The notes under the pieces are model-generated. The model searched no databases. It was not told the origin of the DNA and was given only the letters and a program-made list of their open reading frames with translations. A stretch of 64,000 nucleotides of DNA from Rhizobiaceae bacterium (lineage in GTDB: Bacteria > Pseudomonadota > Alphaproteobacteria > Rhizobiales > Rhizobiaceae). Location of the stretch: NCBI GenBank assembly GCA_019635755.1, contig JAHBYW010000012.1, positions 1-64,000 on the forward strand, written 5' to 3'. Within the stretch, counting starts at the first letter, position 1, and each line of letters begins with the position of its first letter. The position numbers and the translations under genes are program-made. Positions 60,447-64,000 of this stretch are shown here, piece by piece.

Positions 60447-60788
60447 TCAGAGCCGGATCACATAGTGCTTGCGAGTCGTTTCAACGACTTGCCAGCTTCC
60501 CTTGAAGCCGGGCCTCAGCACGAAGGCGTCGCCGGCCTTTACCGTGCGCGCCGCGCCGCCCTCTTCGGTGATGACCGAGACGCCGGAGATGATGTGGCAG
60601 AACTCCCACTCGTCATACTCGATGCGCCATGTGCCGGGCGTCGCTTCCCAGATGCCGGCGTAGAGCCCGCCCGGCGCTTCCTCTGCGTTCCAGGTGCGGA
60701 ACTTCGGGTCGCCGGCGATCAGCCGCCCGGGTGCAGGCGCACCGTGCTCCGGCTCGCCGGAAACGTCGATGGGGAGGACGTGAGGCAT
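60447..60788 (-). CDS. Cupin-domain protein (DUF861-like)
   Basis: 113 residues with a single small beta-barrel. WEATPGTWRIEYDEWEFCHI, GVSVITEEGG and RPGFKGSWQVVETTRKHYVI match the DUF861/EutQ-like cupin group. Enzymatic role unknown. An upstream extension to 60989 lies in repeat DNA and is not used. Confidence 0.8.
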   Translation of the reverse strand: MPHVLPIDVSGEPEHGAPAPGRLIAGDPKFRTWNAEEAPGGLYAGIWEATPGTWRIEYDEWEFCHIISGVSVITEEGGAARTVKAGDAFVLRPGFKGSWQVVETTRKHYVIRL

Positions 60789-60794
60789 TGGGGG

Positions 60795-61078
60795 TGCGTC
60801 CTTCGAGGCTCGCGGCGCTCGCACCTCAGGATGAGGACGAGCCGCGCGTGACCGCTGTCTCCGCCAAATCCGAGCCGTTGTCGAGGTTTCGCGTCTCCGG
60901 ATGACAGGCATCCCGGCGCCACATCGCGTCACTCCGGACCTGCGGCGCGAAGCGGCGTCGGGGTGTCCGGGATGACGCTCGAGGGGCACGCACCGCGACG
61001 GCCCTCATCCTGAGGAGCGAGCCCGCATGCCGGCAGAGCACCGGATCGAGCGGCGGCAGGCGAGCCTCGAAGGACGCA
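60795..61078. repeat. Dispersed rhizobial inverted-repeat element
   Basis: The left arm (60795-60836, TGCGTCCTTCGAGGCTCG to CCTCAGGATGAGG) is inverted at 61003-61078 (CCTCATCCTGAGG to GAGCCTCGAAGGACGCA). This sequence type is a familiar intergenic repeat in rhizobial genomes. It explains the 305-base gap, in which I see no gene. Confidence 0.75.
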
Positions 61079-61093
61079 TGCCGCCACGCCCGG

Positions 61094-62377
61094 TCAGCCC
61101 TTCGCCAGCCCCTGCTCCAGGTCGGCGATGATGTCCGCCACGTCCTCGATGCCGACGGAAATGCGCACCGTGTCGGGGCCCGCGCCGGCGGCGATCTTCT
61201 GCTCGTCGGAGAGCTGCCGGTGCGTGGTCGACGCCGGATGGATGATCAGCGAGCGCGTGTCGCCGAGATTGGCGAGATGCGAGAACAGTTCGACCGACTC
61301 CACCAGCTTGATGCCTGCCTCGTAGCCGCCCTTCAGTCCGAAGGTGAAGACCGAGCCCGCGCCGAGCGGCGAATATTTCTGCTGCAGCGCATGGTTCTTG
61401 TCGCTCGCCAGGCCCGGGTACGAAACCCAGGCGACCTTGTCGTTCTTTGACAGCCATTCGGCCACGGCCCGGGCGTTGTCGGAATGGCGCTGCACGCGCA
61501 GCGGCAGCGTCTCCAGCCCGGTCAGGACCAGGAAAGCGTTGAACGGCGAGATGGCCGGGCCGAAGTCGCGCAGGCCGAGCACGCGGTTGGCGATCGCGAA
61601 GGCGAAGTTGCCGAACGTCTCGTGCAGCACCACGCCGCCATATTCGGGCCGCGGCTCCGAGAGCATCGGATAGTTGCCCGACTTCGACCAGTCGAAGGTA
61701 CCGCCGTCGACGATGATGCCGCCCATCGAATTGCCGTGGCCGCCGATGAACTTGGTCAGCGAATGCAGCACGATGTCGGCGCCGTGCTCGATCGGCCGCA
61801 GCAGGTAGGGAGTGGCCAGCGTGTTGTCGACGATCAGCGGCACGCCGTGCTTGCGCGCCACCGCGGCGATCTTCTCGATGTCGACGAACTCGCCGCCGGG
61901 GTTGGCCAGGCTCTCGATGAAGATGGCGCGCGTGCGCCCGTCGATCGCGCGGTCGAAGGTGTCGACGTCGTCCGTGTCGGCCCAGCGCACCTGCCAGTCG
62001 AAGCTCTTGAAGGCATGGCCGAACTGGTTGATCGAGCCGCCATAGAGCTTGCGCGCGGCGACGAAATTGTCGCCCGGCCGCATGATCGTATGGAACACCA
62101 GCAGCTGCGCCGCGTGGCCGGAGGCCGTCGCCAGTGCCGCGGTGCCGCCTTCGAGCGCGGCGACGCGCTCCTCCAGCACCGCCTGAGTCGGGTTCATGAT
62201 GCGCGTGTAGATGTTGCCGAACGCCTTGAGCCCGAACAGCGACGCTGCGTGATCGACGTCATCGAAGACGTAGGCGGTCGTCTGGTAGATCGGCGTCGCC
62301 CGCGCGCCCGTCGCCGGGTCGGGTTTCGCGCCGGCATGGACGGCGAGCGTGTTGAAGCCGGGGGCACGGTTGGACAT
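61094..62377 (-). CDS. metY: O-acetylhomoserine sulfhydrylase
   Basis: PLP enzyme that makes homocysteine from O-acetylhomoserine and sulfide. 427 residues, with [20 protein letters not shown] and the PLP lysine Lys209 in [11 protein letters not shown], both typical of this Cys/Met-metabolism subgroup. GGAGG lies shortly before the ATG. Next to it is a CoA-binding protein gene, a pairing I recall from other alphaproteobacteria. I looked for a SAM-II riboswitch upstream and saw none. Confidence 0.93.
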   Translation of the reverse strand: MSNRAPGFNTLAVHAGAKPDPATGARATPIYQTTAYVFDDVDHAASLFGLKAFGNIYTRIMNPTQAVLEERVAALEGGTAALATASGHAAQLLVFHTIMRPGDNFVAARKLYGGSINQFGHAFKSFDWQVRWADTDDVDTFDRAIDGRTRAIFIESLANPGGEFVDIEKIAAVARKHGVPLIVDNTLATPYLLRPIEHGADIVLHSLTKFIGGHGNSMGGIIVDGGTFDWSKSGNYPMLSEPRPEYGGVVLHETFGNFAFAIANRVLGLRDFGPAISPFNAFLVLTGLETLPLRVQRHSDNARAVAEWLSKNDKVAWVSYPGLASDKNHALQQKYSPLGAGSVFTFGLKGGYEAGIKLVESVELFSHLANLGDTRSLIIHPASTTHRQLSDEQKIAAGAGPDTVRISVGIEDVADIIADLEQGLAKG

Positions 62378-62415
62378 GGGTTCCTCCCAGGGAAAACGGC
62401 GGCGGATCGGTGAAT

Positions 62416-62450
62416 TGCGAATGGCGAATGGCGAATGGCGAATGGCGAAT
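62416..62450. repeat. Five tandem copies of a 7-base unit
   Basis: GCGAATG is repeated five times without interruption between metY and the CoA-binding gene. A related CCATTCACCATTCACGG lies near 62525. It is related in wording to the repeat at 9280-9354. Confidence 0.85.
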
Positions 62451-62535
62451 GGCAGGGTGGGTCAGCGGTGCCGGCTTTGCAAGAAAATCATGCCTGCCGG
62501 CCGGCCGCCGCAGGGAATGATGTTCCATTCACCAT

Positions 62536-63057
62536 TCACGGCTTGCGGACGCCGAAGCTCTGGAAGCCCTGCCGCATCACCGGCTTCCGCGACGAGAGCA
62601 CGCCCGAATTGACGCCGTTCCAGCCGATCTCGCCCGACAGGCGGCCGTATTCGATCTTGGGGCAGCGGTTCATGACGACCTTGATTCCGGCCGCTTCGGC
62701 CTTCGCCGCCGCCGCGTCGTGGCGCACGGTCAGCTGCATCCAGATCACCTTGGGCAAGGGCGTCAGCGCCAGCGCCTCGTCGACGACACCCGGCACCGCG
62801 TCCGAGGCGCGGAAGATGTCGACCATGTCGATCGGCTCCGGCACGTCCGCGAGCCTTGCATAAAACGTGCGGCCGAGGATCGGCTTGCCTGCCTGACCCG
62901 GATTGATCGGGTAGACGGTGAACCCCTTGTCGATCAGGTATTTCGTCACGAAGAAGCTCGGCCGCACATCGTTCGCCGACGCGCCGACGATGGCGATCGT
63001 CTTCACCGAATTCAGGATCTCCGCGATGTAGCTGTTGTCATAGGAATCGTGGTTCAT
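62536..63057 (-). CDS. CoA-binding domain protein (YccU-like)
   Basis: 173 residues, a Rossmann-type CoA-binding fold: TIAIVGASANDVRPSFFVTK, YPINPGQAGKPILGRTFY and KVVMNRCPKIEYGRL are characteristic. The exact function of the family is unknown. The ATG overlaps the stop codon of the VOC gene. Confidence 0.85.
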   Translation of the reverse strand: MNHDSYDNSYIAEILNSVKTIAIVGASANDVRPSFFVTKYLIDKGFTVYPINPGQAGKPILGRTFYARLADVPEPIDMVDIFRASDAVPGVVDEALALTPLPKVIWMQLTVRHDAAAAKAEAAGIKVVMNRCPKIEYGRLSGEIGWNGVNSGVLSSRKPVMRQGFQSFGVRKP

Positions 63058-63485
63058 TCGGGCGGCAGCGATATGTTTCCATCGGCGTCGATGGGGAAGC
63101 CGGGGTTGTGGGCGACTTCCCACAGATGCCCTTCCGGATCGGCGAAGTAACCGTACCAGCCGCCCCAGAACGCCCGGCCAGCCGGTCTGACGATCCGGCC
63201 TCCGGCCTGCTCGGCCAGCGCCAGCACCGCGTCGACCTCCGCCTCCGAGCGCGTGTTGTAGGCGAGGTAGACGCGCGACGGCGCATCACCGAAGGGAATA
63301 CCGGTCTCCTCCTCCGCGCTCTCGCGCTCGTAGAGGCCGAGGATGATTCCGCCCAGTTGGAAGAAGGCGACGCGGTCGGTGATGCCCTGGTGCCGCGGAT
63401 AGCCCAGCGCCTCGTAGAAGCCAGCCATCACGGCGAGATCGTCGACCGCGATGGTGATGATCGAGACGCGCGGCTCGAGCTTCAC
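63054..63485 (-). CDS. VOC-family (glyoxalase/bleomycin-resistance fold) protein
   Basis: 143 residues with two beta-alpha-beta-beta-beta units. The metal-ligand-like glutamate is in GHLWEVAHNPGF; GYFADPEGH is typical. Substrate unknown. Co-directional and overlapping with the CoA-binding gene. Confidence 0.82.
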   Translation of the reverse strand: MKLEPRVSIITIAVDDLAVMAGFYEALGYPRHQGITDRVAFFQLGGIILGLYERESAEEETGIPFGDAPSRVYLAYNTRSEAEVDAVLALAEQAGGRIVRPAGRAFWGGWYGYFADPEGHLWEVAHNPGFPIDADGNISLPPE

Positions 63486-63495
63486 CGGCCCGTCC

Positions 63496-64000
63496 TCACG
63501 TCGCGTCTCCCGGCCACTCCGGCTTGCGCTTGCCGAAGAAAGCCGCGATCCCCTCCTCCGCGTCGGCCGACAGAAGATTGTCGACGATCACGCGCTGCGT
63601 CACCTCATAGGCCTCGGCCAGCGGCAGTCCCTGCTGCGCGTAGAAAGCATGCTTGCCCATGCTGACCGCGGTCGGCGATTTCGCCGCAATGACCGCGGCG
63701 TATTTTCCCACCACCTGCTCCAGGTATTCCGGCGGCACCACGCGGTTCACGAGGCCGAATTCCTTCGCCGTCGCCGCGTCGACCATCTCGCCGGTCAGGA
63801 GCATCTCCATCGCCGCGCGCTGTTTCACCTTGCGCGACAGCGGCACAGCCGGCGTCGAGCAGAACAGGCCGACATCGATCCCGTTCACACCGAAGGTGGC
63901 GCGATCCGACGCGATCGCCAGATCGCAGCTTGCGACCAACTGGCAGCCAGCCGCCGTGGCGATCCCGTCCACCATCGCGATCACCGGCTTGGGCAGCGCG
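63496..64000 (-). CDS. Enoyl-CoA hydratase/isomerase family protein (truncated by window edge)
   Basis: Only the C-terminal 167 residues are visible; the gene starts beyond 64000. The visible part begins ALPKPVIAMVDG and includes GCQLVASCDLAIAS, a crotonase oxyanion/CoA-binding segment, and the usual ERW-like C-terminus (FFGKRKPEW). Substrate not assignable. Confidence 0.85.
   Translation of the reverse strand, partial: ALPKPVIAMVDGIATAAGCQLVASCDLAIASDRATFGVNGIDVGLFCSTPAVPLSRKVKQRAAMEMLLTGEMVDAATAKEFGLVNRVVPPEYLEQVVGKYAAVIAAKSPTAVSMGKHAFYAQQGLPLAEAYEVTQRVIVDNLLSADAEEGIAAFFGKRKPEWPGDAT

Noticed and set aside
62378-62420. SAM-II riboswitch upstream of metY
   Set aside because: The conserved SAM-II segments are not visible; only a ribosome site precedes the ATG.
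62349-62612. ORF with MANGEWR repeats
   Set aside because: It translates the 7-base tandem repeat; no ribosome site or family.

Overview
The window is high-GC alphaproteobacterial chromosome, most likely Hyphomicrobiales (Rhizobiales), Phyllobacteriaceae/Mesorhizobium-like. This rests on gene order (proS-lolC-lolD, and nuoA-N followed by birA, rnj, mce and a DUF1467 gene), on close matches from memory to Mesorhizobium proteins, on a GTTC-N7-GTTC LexA box, and on rhizobial-style intergenic palindromes. No database search was possible; family assignments rest on visible motifs.

Layout. 1-8.6 kb: lipB; a leftward set with an M50 membrane protease, a 28-residue membrane peptide behind a LexA-type promoter, lolD, lolC and proS; then a rightward pair of secreted trypsin-fold proteins, one active and one with all three catalytic residues replaced. 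8.6-29.1 kb: the leftward Complex I operon nuoA to nuoN, interleaved with small accessory membrane genes, a DUF3291 gene and a helix-hairpin-helix gene, and followed by birA, rnj, mce and DUF1467. 29.5-31.4 kb: a divergent autotransporter.

31.49-46.10 kb: a 14.6-kb integrated element bounded by 52-bp direct repeats. The right copy is the 3' part of an intact tRNA-Asp gene, with an integrase next to it. The element has a replication-initiator-like gene with an internal iteron array, a tightly overlapping morphogenesis operon (HK97-type prohead protease, tape-measure-like protein, a protein with an Ntn-hydrolase-like start), a leftward block of small membrane proteins, a BRCT protein, a PrtN-family activator, an excisionase-like protein and an integrase. 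I see no large terminase, portal, capsid, or tail tube/sheath genes. It is a phage satellite or a reduced prophage, with at least two probable inactivating mutations.

46.1-56.8 kb: tRNA-Val, hupB, lon, clpX and clpP, plus two successive LuxR-type regulators each followed by a small lipoprotein with a glycine-rich tail. 56.8-64 kb: a sarcosine/N-methyltryptophan-oxidase-like flavoprotein divergent from a P450-methyltransferase pair, a cupin, O-acetylhomoserine sulfhydrylase, a CoA-binding protein, a VOC protein and a truncated enoyl-CoA hydratase.

The observations I rate highest are the LexA-controlled 28-residue peptide next to an intramembrane protease, the stripped-down element with its iteron array, and the protease/pseudoprotease pair.
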